From GCA-2711565 sp963664245 (GTDB lineage: Bacteria > Bacteroidota > Bacteroidia > Bacteroidales > GCA-2711565), in contig OY760934.1 in NCBI GenBank assembly GCA_963664245.1, positions 1,240,001-1,304,000 of the forward strand: 64,000 nucleotides of DNA, read 5' to 3'. The notes below the pieces were generated by a model. That model saw only the letters and a program-made list of their open reading frames with translations, did not search any database and had not been told where the DNA came from. This document shows positions 54,042-63,340 of the stretch, piece by piece. Each line of letters begins with the position of its first letter. The stretch's first letter is position 1. The position numbers and the translations under genes were made by a program.

Positions 54042-55412
54042 ATGAACAGGTATAACGGAAATATTTTAATCATCGACGACGATCAGGATGTGCTTGATTC
54101 GGCCAAAATGTTTCTGGAAGAATATTTTGAACAGGTGAGTATTTTGAACACGCCCCAAGAACTAAATCAACACTTGTCCAAAAAAAACATTGACCTGATC
54201 CTGCTTGACATGAATTTCAGGAAAGGAGCCATTGACGGTAAAGAAGGTTTGTACTGGTTAAAATACATTCACGATGTCAGGCCTGATTTGATTATTATTT
54301 TGATGACCGCTTTTGGCGATATTAATCTGGCCGTTGAAGTGATGAAAAACGGAGCCTTTGATTTCATCCAAAAACCCTGGAACAATTCAAAACTCCTGGC
54401 TTCGGTTCTGGCCGGATTAAAACTCCGAAAAACGGATCAAAAACTCTCAAGATTAGACGAAACAAAAAAAAAACTAAGCGAAGATTTAAACCGTGATTAT
54501 CAAAGCTTTATCGGGCAATCACCTCCTATCTTGCAACTCAGAGAAACCATCTCAAAAGTGGCCGTTACCGATGCAAACATTTTGTTATTGGGCGAAAACG
54601 GAACAGGAAAAGACCTGGTAGCCCAAGAAATTCACCGGCTATCTAAGCGGAAAAACGAAGCATTTATCCGTGTTGATTTAGGGGCTTTGCCCGAAAGCCT
54701 TTTCGAGAGCGAACTATTCGGTTATGTAAAAGGAGCCTTTACGGATGCAGCCTCAGATAAAGCCGGGCGTTTTGAACTGGCCTCGGACGGAACCATTTTC
54801 CTGGACGAAATCGGGAACCTGAGCAACCAGTTACAATCAAAAATTTTAACAGCACTCCAAAACCGGGTAATTTACCGTTTAGGTTCGGCAAAAGAAATTC
54901 CGGTAGACGTCAAGCTTATTTGCGCAACCAACCGCCCTTTAAAACAACTCATAAAAGAGGGAAAATTCAGGGAAGACTTATATTATCGCATCAATACGTT
55001 CGAGCTGCGACTGCCTTCATTGCACGAAAGAACGGCTGATATTCCTCTGCTGACAGGACATTTTCTAAAAAGCCTGAGCCGGAAATACCACAAACAAATT
55101 CCGCACCTCAGCGACGAGTGTCTACATAAACTAATGCATTACAACTGGCCGGGAAATGTCAGGGAGCTAAAAAACACCATAGAAAGAGCCCTGATTTTAA
55201 ATGAGGGTTCAATGTTTAAAATCTCGGATTTTTTTCCCGGCAATGCTTATGAAACGAACACAGAAGAGCAAACAAGCAACCTGGAAGAAGTAGAAAAAAG
55301 AACCATTTTAAAAGTACTCCAAAAAAACAACGGGAACATCACTAACTCGGCCAAAGAGTTGGGAATCCACCGCAATGCATTATACAGAAGACTGGAAAAA
55401 TATGGCTTATAA
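54042..55412 (+). CDS. NtrC-type sigma-54 response regulator
   Basis: 456 residues: receiver (about 1-120, phosphoacceptor D56 in LLDMNF), AAA+ sigma-54 interaction domain (about 150-370, Walker A GENGTGKD at 184-191, Walker B TIFLDEIGN) and a C-terminal Fis-type helix-turn-helix (NITNSAKELGIHRNALYRRL). The sigma-54-contact loop reads GAFTDA (G231-A236) rather than GAFTGA, a natural variant. It should activate sigma-54 promoters, perhaps those of the divergent permeases. It overlaps the kinase gene by 11 bases. Confidence 0.94.
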   Translation: MNRYNGNILIIDDDQDVLDSAKMFLEEYFEQVSILNTPQELNQHLSKKNIDLILLDMNFRKGAIDGKEGLYWLKYIHDVRPDLIIILMTAFGDINLAVEVMKNGAFDFIQKPWNNSKLLASVLAGLKLRKTDQKLSRLDETKKKLSEDLNRDYQSFIGQSPPILQLRETISKVAVTDANILLLGENGTGKDLVAQEIHRLSKRKNEAFIRVDLGALPESLFESELFGYVKGAFTDAASDKAGRFELASDGTIFLDEIGNLSNQLQSKILTALQNRVIYRLGSAKEIPVDVKLICATNRPLKQLIKEGKFREDLYYRINTFELRLPSLHERTADIPLLTGHFLKSLSRKYHKQIPHLSDECLHKLMHYNWPGNVRELKNTIERALILNEGSMFKISDFFPGNAYETNTEEQTSNLEEVEKRTILKVLQKNNGNITNSAKELGIHRNALYRRLEKYGL

Positions 55413-56748
55413 AGGATACGTTTTCGGTTTAATTATACGGCTGATATTAGTTTTTATCAACCTGTTGTTTTTATCTCAAATTATAAGCGATCCGAACCGT
55501 CTTTTTAGCATCATTATATTATTGGGGCTGCTTATTTTGCAAACCTCCGAACTGGTCAATCATCAAATAAAACTCTTCCGTTCCATCGAAAGTTTCCTGA
55601 GCACCCTGGAGCAGGAGGACCGGACCATCCGCTTTACGGGAAGGTTGCCAAAATCGCTGCAATCGTTTTCCGATTTATTTCATAAGATGATCCATTTGAT
55701 CGAAAAAAAACGAAGCGAGAACGAAGCCCAGTACCAACTTTTAAACGAACTGCTGAAAAATGCTAAAGTTGGGGTTTTTACGGTAAGCGATGAACATAAA
55801 ATTCAAATTTGCAATCCGAATGCTTTACAACTGTTAGGACTGGAAAACTTTATCAAACTCGACCAAATTAAGCGTTCGCACCAAGAGCTATTTCAAAAAA
55901 TTATGGAATGTAAAACCGAATTTTCGTCGGTAATTGATACAAACAACCAAAGTTTGGCAACCCAGATAAGTAACATTATTCTTGATAAAAACCCAATTAA
56001 AATTGTCAGTTTTCAGGATATAAAAAACCAAATCGAGATCAAGGAAATGAAAGCCTGGCACCAATTGATCCGAACCCTCGGGCACGAAATCCTGAACTCG
56101 GTAACGCCCATTTCTTCGATGACCGAAACCAGTTTGATGATTCTGGAAAACGAAAAAAAAGAAACAAAAAGCATTAATACCCTCAGCCAGAAGCAACTGG
56201 AAAAAGTAAAAACTGCTTTAAATACCGTGAACCGCCGATCAAAAGGTTTGCTAGAATTTATTGAGAATTACCGGAAACTAACACGCATTCCCAGTCCTAA
56301 TTTTGAACGAGTAAACATGGTAAAATTCATCAATAAACTGCTCGGACTTTTGGAGAAAGACATTGAATCGGCATCGATTAAGCTGGAAACCGATTTTCAG
56401 TCGCCCCAAATTGTTTTATCCATCGACAAAACAATGCTGGAACAGGTTCTTATAAATCTGGTTAAAAACGCGATTCAATCCATGGAAAACACCGAAGAAA
56501 AAAGGCTCCTAATAAAAACCGGAAATAATAAGGATCAAACATTTATAAAAATAACCGACACCGGTTCGGGCATTCCGGAAGAAGAACGCGATAAAATTTT
56601 CATCCCTTTTTACACCACTAAAGAAAACGGAACGGGCATTGGTTTGAGCCTTTCACGCCAAATTATGCAATTAAACGGCGGCAGTATTCATTATAATCCC
56701 ACCCCCTCAAGCGGAAGCTGTTTTACACTGACCTTTCCGGGAAATTAA
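55402..56748 (+). CDS. Sensor histidine kinase partner of the NtrC-type regulator
   Basis: 448 residues from ATG 55402 (MAYKGYVFGL; an in-frame ATG at 55375 lies deeper inside the regulator gene and is less likely). Two membrane helices (about residues 6-48) with a very short periplasmic loop are followed by a HAMP-like or PAS-like region (about 100-190), the phosphoacceptor His in RTLGHEILN (H228) and a C-terminal ATPase domain with NLVKNAIQS, DTGSGIP and GTGIGLSLS. The small loop suggests it senses the membrane or a cytoplasmic signal. Its stop codon overlaps the ppk stop on the other strand. Confidence 0.92.
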   Translation: MAYKGYVFGLIIRLILVFINLLFLSQIISDPNRLFSIIILLGLLILQTSELVNHQIKLFRSIESFLSTLEQEDRTIRFTGRLPKSLQSFSDLFHKMIHLIEKKRSENEAQYQLLNELLKNAKVGVFTVSDEHKIQICNPNALQLLGLENFIKLDQIKRSHQELFQKIMECKTEFSSVIDTNNQSLATQISNIILDKNPIKIVSFQDIKNQIEIKEMKAWHQLIRTLGHEILNSVTPISSMTETSLMILENEKKETKSINTLSQKQLEKVKTALNTVNRRSKGLLEFIENYRKLTRIPSPNFERVNMVKFINKLLGLLEKDIESASIKLETDFQSPQIVLSIDKTMLEQVLINLVKNAIQSMENTEEKRLLIKTGNNKDQTFIKITDTGSGIPEEERDKIFIPFYTTKENGTGIGLSLSRQIMQLNGGSIHYNPTPSSGSCFTLTFPGN

Positions 56749-58796
56749 GACTTCAATTTCTTTTTAAGATACTCGTAAGTATCAAACTGGGCACGGTATT
56801 TTTTCTGATTATTATCTTCGCAATATTTGTTTAACCTAGCAGGTTCCAGGCAACGGGCCTTCACATTATCCTTCAATTGAATTTGCAGAATATCCCACAA
56901 TTCTTTTTGAATCCGTTTATCAAAAATCGGGGTAATCACCTCCACCCGATGATCGAAATTACGCTGCATCCAATCGGACGAACCGGTAAAATATTTTACA
57001 TCTCCCCCATTATTAAATACCAGTACCCTGGAGTGTTCCAAAAACTTATCGACAATACTGATGGCTTCAATGTTTTCACTTAGGCCTTTAACCCCCGGTT
57101 TCAACACACAAATAGCCCTGACAATCAACTTCATTTTAACCCCGGCCTGACTGGCTTCGTACAATTTCCGGATGATTTTTTTATCAACCAAACTGTTAAG
57201 TTTTAGAACCACCCAAGCTTCTTTGCCCTGTTTCGCCAGGTTAATTTCGTTTTCAAGCATTTCAATAAAAAAGTCGCGAATACGGAACGGTGCAATAATT
57301 AAATGCTCAAATTTAGGCACATAAAATTGTGATTCAAACAAATGGAAGACCTCGTTTACTTCCCTGGCAATATCCTGGTTAGCGGTCAACAGGCTGTCAT
57401 CAGCATAAACTTTAGCCGTCGATTCATTATAATTTCCAGTGCTGATATTGGCATAATAAATATTCTTTTCGTCTTCCTTGCGGCGAATCAAAATCAATTT
57501 CGAGTGAACCTTATAACCCGGAATGGTTTGGATCACCTTGGCTCCCTCTTCCTGCAGGCGATTGGTCCAGTAAATGTTTGACTCTTCGTCAAAACGAGCC
57601 TGGAGCTCCATAAACACCGTTACCTGTTTTCCATTACGAGCCGCATTTATCAGAGCATTCATCACTTTCGAATCACGAGCCACCCGATAAAATGTCATTT
57701 TTATGGCCCGAACCTTCGGGTCAAGCGAAGCTTCTCTCAACAAATCAACAATGTATTGAAAGCTCTGGTAGGGATAATGAAGCATGATATCGCGTTCGCG
57801 GATGGCTTCCAAAATGCTTTTTTTGGACGAAAGCTCCGGATGCGGCAGAGGCGGCGTAGGCGGGTAATGCAATTCGGACGGACCAACTCTAGGAAAAGCC
57901 ATTAAATCTTTCATGTTATGATAACGCCCTCCGGCACGAACATTGTCACGCTTTAGCGAAACTTTAAACTTTTTCAGAAGAACATTTAATAAACCAAGTG
58001 GCACCTTTTCATCATAAATAAAACGAACCGGCTCTCCTTTTTTTCGTTGTTTAATACTTACCGACATTTTCTCCAAAAAACTTTTGGAAACATCATTGTC
58101 AATATCCAGCTCCGCATCGCGGGTAAATTTTATGGTGTAAGCGGCATATTCTTTATAACCAAAAATATCGAAAACCTCATGCAGGCAATAACGGATCACA
58201 TCATCTAAAAAGATGAGGTAGGTTTTTCCATCCTGATCGGGCAATTGAATCAAACGGGGAACTTCACCAATTGGAACCTGCACTAAAGCATAATCAGTTT
58301 CTTCTTCTTTGCCTTTTCTCAAACAAACCGCCAGGTAAAGCAGGTCATCTTTTAACCCCCCGATATTCCGAAGATTCTTCAACATCAAAGGAAATAAAAA
58401 TGAACGAACATGCTTGCTGAAATAATCAAGCACAAATTTCCCCTGGGCTTCATTCAGCTCGTCTTCTTTCAAGATATGAATATCGTGTTCTTTCAGGTCT
58501 TCGTTAAGTTGTTCAAAAGCCTTAGTAAAAATCACCTCCTGTTCGTTAACAATCTTTGTAATTTCATCCAGAACCTTTTTGGTATCTTTTCCTTCAATTT
58601 GGTTATCCTTTTCATATTTTAACATGCGGCGCAAAGTAGCCACACGAACCCTAAAAAATTCATCGCGGTTGTTAGAATAAATCCCTAAAAAGCGGGCACG
58701 TTCAATTAAAGGCGTTGCCGGATGAATGGCTTCCTGTAATACGCGTTCGTTAAAATGCAACCAGCTAATTTCTCGGTTTGTATATATTTCCTTCAT
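56745..58796 (-). CDS. ppk1: Polyphosphate kinase 1
   Basis: Makes inorganic polyphosphate from ATP in the cytosol. The 683 residues match PPK1: an N-terminal domain (REISWLHFNERVLQEA), a head domain, and two phospholipase-D-like catalytic domains with the catalytic His in YKVHSKLILI and the second site in NFDHRVEVITPI. Length is normal. It is transcribed after sixA with a gap of 8 bases. Its stop overlaps the stop of the convergent kinase gene. Confidence 0.97.
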   Translation of the reverse strand: MKEIYTNREISWLHFNERVLQEAIHPATPLIERARFLGIYSNNRDEFFRVRVATLRRMLKYEKDNQIEGKDTKKVLDEITKIVNEQEVIFTKAFEQLNEDLKEHDIHILKEDELNEAQGKFVLDYFSKHVRSFLFPLMLKNLRNIGGLKDDLLYLAVCLRKGKEEETDYALVQVPIGEVPRLIQLPDQDGKTYLIFLDDVIRYCLHEVFDIFGYKEYAAYTIKFTRDAELDIDNDVSKSFLEKMSVSIKQRKKGEPVRFIYDEKVPLGLLNVLLKKFKVSLKRDNVRAGGRYHNMKDLMAFPRVGPSELHYPPTPPLPHPELSSKKSILEAIRERDIMLHYPYQSFQYIVDLLREASLDPKVRAIKMTFYRVARDSKVMNALINAARNGKQVTVFMELQARFDEESNIYWTNRLQEEGAKVIQTIPGYKVHSKLILIRRKEDEKNIYYANISTGNYNESTAKVYADDSLLTANQDIAREVNEVFHLFESQFYVPKFEHLIIAPFRIRDFFIEMLENEINLAKQGKEAWVVLKLNSLVDKKIIRKLYEASQAGVKMKLIVRAICVLKPGVKGLSENIEAISIVDKFLEHSRVLVFNNGGDVKYFTGSSDWMQRNFDHRVEVITPIFDKRIQKELWDILQIQLKDNVKARCLEPARLNKYCEDNNQKKYRAQFDTYEYLKKKLKS

Positions 58797-58804
58797 CTAT
58801 TTTC

Positions 58805-59296
58805 TTATAGCATTTTAGGGGAAACAATAAACTCTGTTTCCAAATCATTAAACATCATTTCTTCCCATTTATCGGTGTCAATTTTCACCCCGACCACGGC
58901 AGAAGTGGGGAGCCATTCTATGGGTTCGGGCAAAAACTCGTTGGACAAAGTTGTAAAGGTCGGGTTATGTCCAAAAATCATCACCGAATTTATCGTATTG
59001 TCGAGCCCGTACAAACAACTTTGGATATTTGCCGCATCCGAATGGTAAAAAGAAGGTTCTTTTAAAATTTCGTCCAGAGGGTAAGCAAGTTCTTTTGCAA
59101 TTATTTTAGCCGTTTCATAGGCTCTAACCGCCGTGCTGGAAATCATTAAATCAGGTTTTATATTTTTCTTTTTTAAGAACCCGGCTATCTTCCCGGTTTT
59201 TTTAATGCCTTTCGGCAACAAAGGGCGATCATGGTCCCTTAATTCAGTATCTTCCCAGGAAGATTTTGCATGACGGACGATGTATAGCTTTTTCAT
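58805..59296 (-). CDS. sixA: SixA-type histidine phosphatase
   Basis: 163 residues from ATG 59296 (MKKLYIVRHAKSSW). It is a small histidine-phosphatase-fold protein with the RHA motif (RHAKSSWED), a second His region (ELRDHDRPLLPKG) and FGHNPTF near the C-terminus, fitting the SixA group that removes phosphate from phosphohistidine. Being in one operon with ppk1 suggests a link to phosphate or phosphohistidine signalling. The upstream in-frame ATG at 59326 would add 10 residues that the family lacks. Confidence 0.9.
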   Translation of the reverse strand: MKKLYIVRHAKSSWEDTELRDHDRPLLPKGIKKTGKIAGFLKKKNIKPDLMISSTAVRAYETAKIIAKELAYPLDEILKEPSFYHSDAANIQSCLYGLDNTINSVMIFGHNPTFTTLSNEFLPEPIEWLPTSAVVGVKIDTDKWEEMMFNDLETEFIVSPKML

Positions 59297-59455
59297 AGGA
59301 TAAATATACAAAATTAGGTACATCAAAAATATTACGGAAACACGAATATTGTATCAAGTGTTTTCGAGACAAATCCTCAAAAAAAGTAAAAGCAGGCACA
59401 CAATTCTGAAACTTAACAAACAATTAAAAATCTTTCATTTAAGCAAAGCTTTTAA

Positions 59456-59463
59456 TATTTTTG
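59456..59463 (+). promoter_or_regulatory. -7 promoter box before the outer-membrane barrel gene
   Basis: TATTTTTG matches TAnnTTTG, about 58 bases upstream of the chosen start. No TTG was found at -33. A minus-strand counterpart TAATTTTG at 59309-59316 could serve sixA-ppk1. Confidence 0.45.
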
Positions 59464-59520
59464 CCCACAAAGTTGAATTTTCATAACTGATTTTAAACTA
59501 ACTTGCGCCCCTTTAAAATC

Positions 59521-60510
59521 ATGACTAGTATGCGAATAAAGATAGTTTTAGGCATTATTTTATTAGCTCCTCTTCTGGCTTTTTCCCAGGACCTGAAAGA
59601 CGGAGAAATAAGTGCGAAAATTTTTGCGAATTACCACACCGAAATTTTTGGAGATGAACCTACTTCTGCCATGGAAATCAGGCGGGCCTACTTTGGCTAT
59701 AAAAAACACTTATCAGAAAATTTTTATGCCGAAGTAAAACTGGATATCGGAAGCCCAAACGATATTTCGGATTACGACCGTTTTAAGCGTTACGCCTACT
59801 TTAAAAACGCCTATCTGGCTTACAAAAAAGATAAACTCACCCTGCATTTTGGCCTGGCCGATGCCTATACTTTTAAACTACAAGAAAAATTTTGGGGATA
59901 CCGTTACATCTATAAATCGTTTATGGATAAACACTCGTACGGAGCCAGTGCAGATATAGGAGTGCTGGCCAAATATGATTTAAGCGAACACCTCTCGCTT
60001 GACGCCTCAATTTTAAACGGAGAAGGATACAGCCAGCTTCAAAGCGACAATAATTACAAATTTACCTTGGGGGCCACGGCTAATTTCAATCGTTTTACGT
60101 TCCGATTATACATGGATCACTACACCACTTCCGTAGGAGAATCTACATTCGCAGCTTTTGCCGGGTACGAAATCAAAAACAAATTCCGGTTCGGAAGCGA
60201 ATTTATGTATAAAATAAATGAAAAATCGTACAGAGAGTTTAACCGCTATGGTGTTTCAGCATACGCCACCTACTACTTAAACGAAAAAATTAAATTATTT
60301 ACACGCTACGATCATTCATATTCTGTCATCCTAGAAGATGATTCTTCGCCCTGGGACCTTGGCAATGATGGCAGTGCAATAATTAGCGGAGTTGAATACA
60401 GCCCGATTAAAAACATTCAATTTGCCTTAAATTACCAGGACTGGGTTCCTTATGCAAAAAACATTGACGAGGAACAATTCATTTATGTAAACATTCAAGT
60501 CGTATTTTAA
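59521..60510 (+). CDS. Outer-membrane beta-barrel protein, porin-like
   Basis: 329 residues with a signal peptide (VLGIILLAPLLAFSQ). The mature part has alternating beta strands and many aromatic residues and ends in VNIQVVF, the outer-membrane C-terminal signature with a terminal Phe. It begins EISAKIFANYHTEIFGDEP with a strand rich in charged residues (MEIRRAYFGYKKHL) as in phosphate-selective porin-like proteins. The start is uncertain: ATG at 59521 or 59530; a TTG at 59503 also opens the frame. It is followed by a lipoprotein gene 10 bases on. Confidence 0.75.
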   Translation: MTSMRIKIVLGIILLAPLLAFSQDLKDGEISAKIFANYHTEIFGDEPTSAMEIRRAYFGYKKHLSENFYAEVKLDIGSPNDISDYDRFKRYAYFKNAYLAYKKDKLTLHFGLADAYTFKLQEKFWGYRYIYKSFMDKHSYGASADIGVLAKYDLSEHLSLDASILNGEGYSQLQSDNNYKFTLGATANFNRFTFRLYMDHYTTSVGESTFAAFAGYEIKNKFRFGSEFMYKINEKSYREFNRYGVSAYATYYLNEKIKLFTRYDHSYSVILEDDSSPWDLGNDGSAIISGVEYSPIKNIQFALNYQDWVPYAKNIDEEQFIYVNIQVVF

Positions 60511-60520
60511 TTAAACAAAA

Positions 60521-61846
60521 ATGAAGTATTCTTTAAATGTCTTAATCTTTCTCAGTATTTTATTTTGCATTTCATGCAGAAAAAGTGATTATGTTTTAGA
60601 AGAAAATGAAATTGAATATACCGATAATGGCTCCGGAACAGGAACCGTTACCTGGACCAAAGATAAAACATGGTTCGTAAAAGGCTTTGTATTTGTAAAC
60701 GACGGACAAACCTTAACCATTGAACCAGGTGCTGTTGTAAAGTTCAGGACGGGGCAAAGCAGCACCGCAAGCGCTTTAATCATTGCGCGCGGCGGAAAAA
60801 TTATTGCCGAAGGAACGGCTGAAGAACCCATTATTTTCACCTCCGAAAAAGATGATTTAAACGGTTCATTAGACACCAAGGAAAAAGGATTATGGGGAGG
60901 TCTAATTATTTTAGGGAACGCCCCTTTAAACACTCCCAGCGGAGAAGCTGTAATTGAAGGCATCCCTTTAAGCGACCAACGAATCGTATACGGGGGCAAC
61001 GTATCGGACGACGATTCAGGAATACTTAAATATGTTTCGATCCGTCATGGCGGCACCGAAATTGGCGAAGGAAACGAAATAAACGGCCTTACCCTTGGAG
61101 GCGTTGGAAGCGGCACCACCATTGAACACATTGAAGTTATTGCCAATGCCGATGACGGAATTGAATTCTTCGGCGGAACGGTAAACACCAAATATTTGCT
61201 TTCGGCCTATAACGGCGACGATGCTTTTGATTACGACCTCGGATACCAGGGAAACAATCAATTTTGGTTCGCAGTTCAGGATGAATATAGCGGAGACTAT
61301 ATGATTGAAGCCGACGGCGGACAGGAAGTGGTAAACACTATCCCTTATTCAATTCCTTACATTTACAATTGTACATTTATCGGAGCCAACACTTCACAAT
61401 TAAAAATTCTAGGATTCCGGAACAATGCCGGGGGACACATCTGCAATAGCATTTTTACAAGTTTCAAACAAGGTGTTTTATTGAGTTATGAAAATGGCGT
61501 AAGCGATTCCTATGCCCAATGGCAAAACAACAACATCAGTGTTCAAAATAATGTTTTTTACCAGGTAAAAGAAAACAATGCCGACGAAATATTCCAGGTG
61601 AGCGGGAATAATCCTCCGGAGGGAATCATTTCAAACTGGTCAGGTTATTTTGATTTGGCAGAGAATGCCATACAACACTTAGATATCAGCATTTACAATC
61701 CCATCCCTTTTAATCAAATCAATGATAATTTGGCCGTTTACCCGGGCAATAGTTTTTTTGAAGAAGCCAATTTCAAGGGAGCCTTTGGAACTTACCTATG
61801 GTTTGACCAATGGACTTTGTACAGCCAAATCATAAACAAAGAATAA
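60521..61846 (+). CDS. Parallel beta-helix lipoprotein
   Basis: 441 residues. Lipobox ISC with C19 after a hydrophobic signal; the next residues are RKSD. The mature part, from about residue 50, repeats patterns such as GGKIIAEGTAEEPIIF, GILKYVSIRHGG and IEHIEVIANADDGIEFFGG, typical of a right-handed parallel beta-helix (pectate-lyase-like or adhesin-like). Enzymatic activity cannot be told. Location is probably the outer membrane surface. It follows the porin-like gene by 10 bases, so the two are co-transcribed, and a strong terminator ends the unit. Confidence 0.8.
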   Translation: MKYSLNVLIFLSILFCISCRKSDYVLEENEIEYTDNGSGTGTVTWTKDKTWFVKGFVFVNDGQTLTIEPGAVVKFRTGQSSTASALIIARGGKIIAEGTAEEPIIFTSEKDDLNGSLDTKEKGLWGGLIILGNAPLNTPSGEAVIEGIPLSDQRIVYGGNVSDDDSGILKYVSIRHGGTEIGEGNEINGLTLGGVGSGTTIEHIEVIANADDGIEFFGGTVNTKYLLSAYNGDDAFDYDLGYQGNNQFWFAVQDEYSGDYMIEADGGQEVVNTIPYSIPYIYNCTFIGANTSQLKILGFRNNAGGHICNSIFTSFKQGVLLSYENGVSDSYAQWQNNNISVQNNVFYQVKENNADEIFQVSGNNPPEGIISNWSGYFDLAENAIQHLDISIYNPIPFNQINDNLAVYPGNSFFEEANFKGAFGTYLWFDQWTLYSQIINKE

Positions 61847-61848
61847 AA

Positions 61849-61877
61849 AAAGGCGATCTCAAAAAAAAATCGCCTTT
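61849..61877. terminator. Bidirectional terminator between the lipoprotein gene and glyA
   Basis: AAAGGCGAT (61849-61857) pairs with ATCGCCTTT (61869-61877) and is flanked by A and T runs, stopping both converging transcripts. Confidence 0.85.
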
Positions 61878-61897
61878 CAATCTATCTTTAATAGCAC

Positions 61898-63178
61898 TTA
61901 CCAGGCAAACATCGGAAAATCATTCATCATTTTGTTAACCCGTTTTTTTACGGATTGAATGGTGTCTTCATTTTCAATATCGCTGATCACTTCGTCAATT
62001 AAATCAACGATTGGAGCCATGTGTTCTTCTTTTAAACCACGGGTTGTAATTGCCGGTGTTCCTACTCGCAAACCTGAAGTTTGGAATGGAGAACGGCTGT
62101 CGAACGGAACCATGTTTTTGTTCACGGTAATGTCGGCACGAACCAAGGTGTTTTCAACCAATTTACCCGTAATTTCAGGAAATTTTGAACGCAGATCAAT
62201 CAACATCAGGTGATTGTCGGTTCCACCAGAAATAACATGGTAACCTTTATCAATAAAGGCTTTAGCCATAGCATTGGCATTTTTAATAATCTGGTTGATG
62301 TACTCTTTATACTCATCACTCAAAGCTTCGCCAAAAGCAACAGCTTTAGCGGCAATAACGTGTTCGAGCGGTCCGCCTTGAACACCCGGAAATACTGCCG
62401 AGTTCAAAATAGTAGACATTTTTTTAACAACTCCTTTTGGTGTGGTTAATCCCCATGGATTATCAAAATCTTTTCCCATCAAAATCATACCGCCTCTCGG
62501 GCCACGAAGGGTTTTGTGGGTTGTAGTAGTAACAATATGGCAGTGAGTAAGAGGGTTGTTCAGTGTCCCGGTTGCAATTAAACCGGCAGGGTGAGCCATG
62601 TCGCACATTAATAATGCACCTACTTTATCAGCAATTTGACGCATTCTGGCATAATCCCAATCGCGCGAATAAGCAGAAGCTCCAGCAATAATCATTTTAG
62701 GTTTTTCGATCAAGGCAACTTCTTCCATATTGTCGTAATCTACTCTTCCATCCTCTTCTTTCACTTTATAAGCAACAGGGTTGTATAAAATTCCTGAAGA
62801 ATTTACGTGCGAACCGTGAGAAAGGTGGCCACCATGAGAAAGATCCATTCCCATAAAAGTATCACCCGGTTTCAAACAAGCTAAAAATACAGCCATATTA
62901 GCCTGGGCACCGGAGTGCGGCTGAACATTGGCATATTCTGCGCCGTACAATTCGCAAGCACGGTCGATGGCTAATTGCTCGGTTTGGTCAACAACTTCGC
63001 ATCCGCCATAATATCTTTTTCCGGGGTAGCCCTCGGCATATTTGTTGGTCATCACTGATCCCATTGCTTCCAAAACCTGTTCACTTACAAAGTTTTCAGA
63101 AGCAATTAATTCGATTCCGTGAAGCTGACGATTTTTTTCTTCCTGGATCAAATCAAAAACTTTAGTATCTCTTTTCAT
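61898..63178 (-). CDS. glyA: Serine hydroxymethyltransferase
   Basis: PLP enzyme that makes glycine and methylene-tetrahydrofolate from serine. The 426 residues show LHGIELIASENFVS, ANVQPHSGAQANMAVF, MDLSHGGHLSHG and the PLP Lys in TTTTHKTLRGPRGG. Length is normal. It is transcribed divergently from the M16 peptidase gene, with a -7 match TAACTTTG on the minus strand at 63247-63240. Confidence 0.97.
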   Translation of the reverse strand: MKRDTKVFDLIQEEKNRQLHGIELIASENFVSEQVLEAMGSVMTNKYAEGYPGKRYYGGCEVVDQTEQLAIDRACELYGAEYANVQPHSGAQANMAVFLACLKPGDTFMGMDLSHGGHLSHGSHVNSSGILYNPVAYKVKEEDGRVDYDNMEEVALIEKPKMIIAGASAYSRDWDYARMRQIADKVGALLMCDMAHPAGLIATGTLNNPLTHCHIVTTTTHKTLRGPRGGMILMGKDFDNPWGLTTPKGVVKKMSTILNSAVFPGVQGGPLEHVIAAKAVAFGEALSDEYKEYINQIIKNANAMAKAFIDKGYHVISGGTDNHLMLIDLRSKFPEITGKLVENTLVRADITVNKNMVPFDSRSPFQTSGLRVGTPAITTRGLKEEHMAPIVDLIDEVISDIENEDTIQSVKKRVNKMMNDFPMFAW

Positions 63179-63239
63179 AATTCACTGAATATAACATTTT
63201 AAAAACTAGAAAAACAAAGCACAAGCTTTATCTGGAGCA

Positions 63240-63247
63240 CAAAGTTA
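63240..63247 (-). promoter_or_regulatory. -7 box of the glyA promoter
   Basis: On the minus strand TAACTTTG matches TAnnTTTG, about 62 bases upstream of the glyA start. No -33 TTG was found at the right distance. Confidence 0.45.
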
Positions 63248-63303
63248 AAAAATAAATTTTGAATCTATTTTAAAATAAAAATCGAAGCAGCCTCCAATTT
63301 TAT

Positions 63304-63311
63304 TAAGTTTG
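63304..63311 (+). promoter_or_regulatory. -7 box before the M16 peptidase gene
   Basis: TAAGTTTG matches TAnnTTTG, 30 bases before the ATG at 63341. No matching -33 element. Confidence 0.4.
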
Positions 63312-63340
63312 TTTTTTATTCTTGCGAAGGCTTAGAAATA

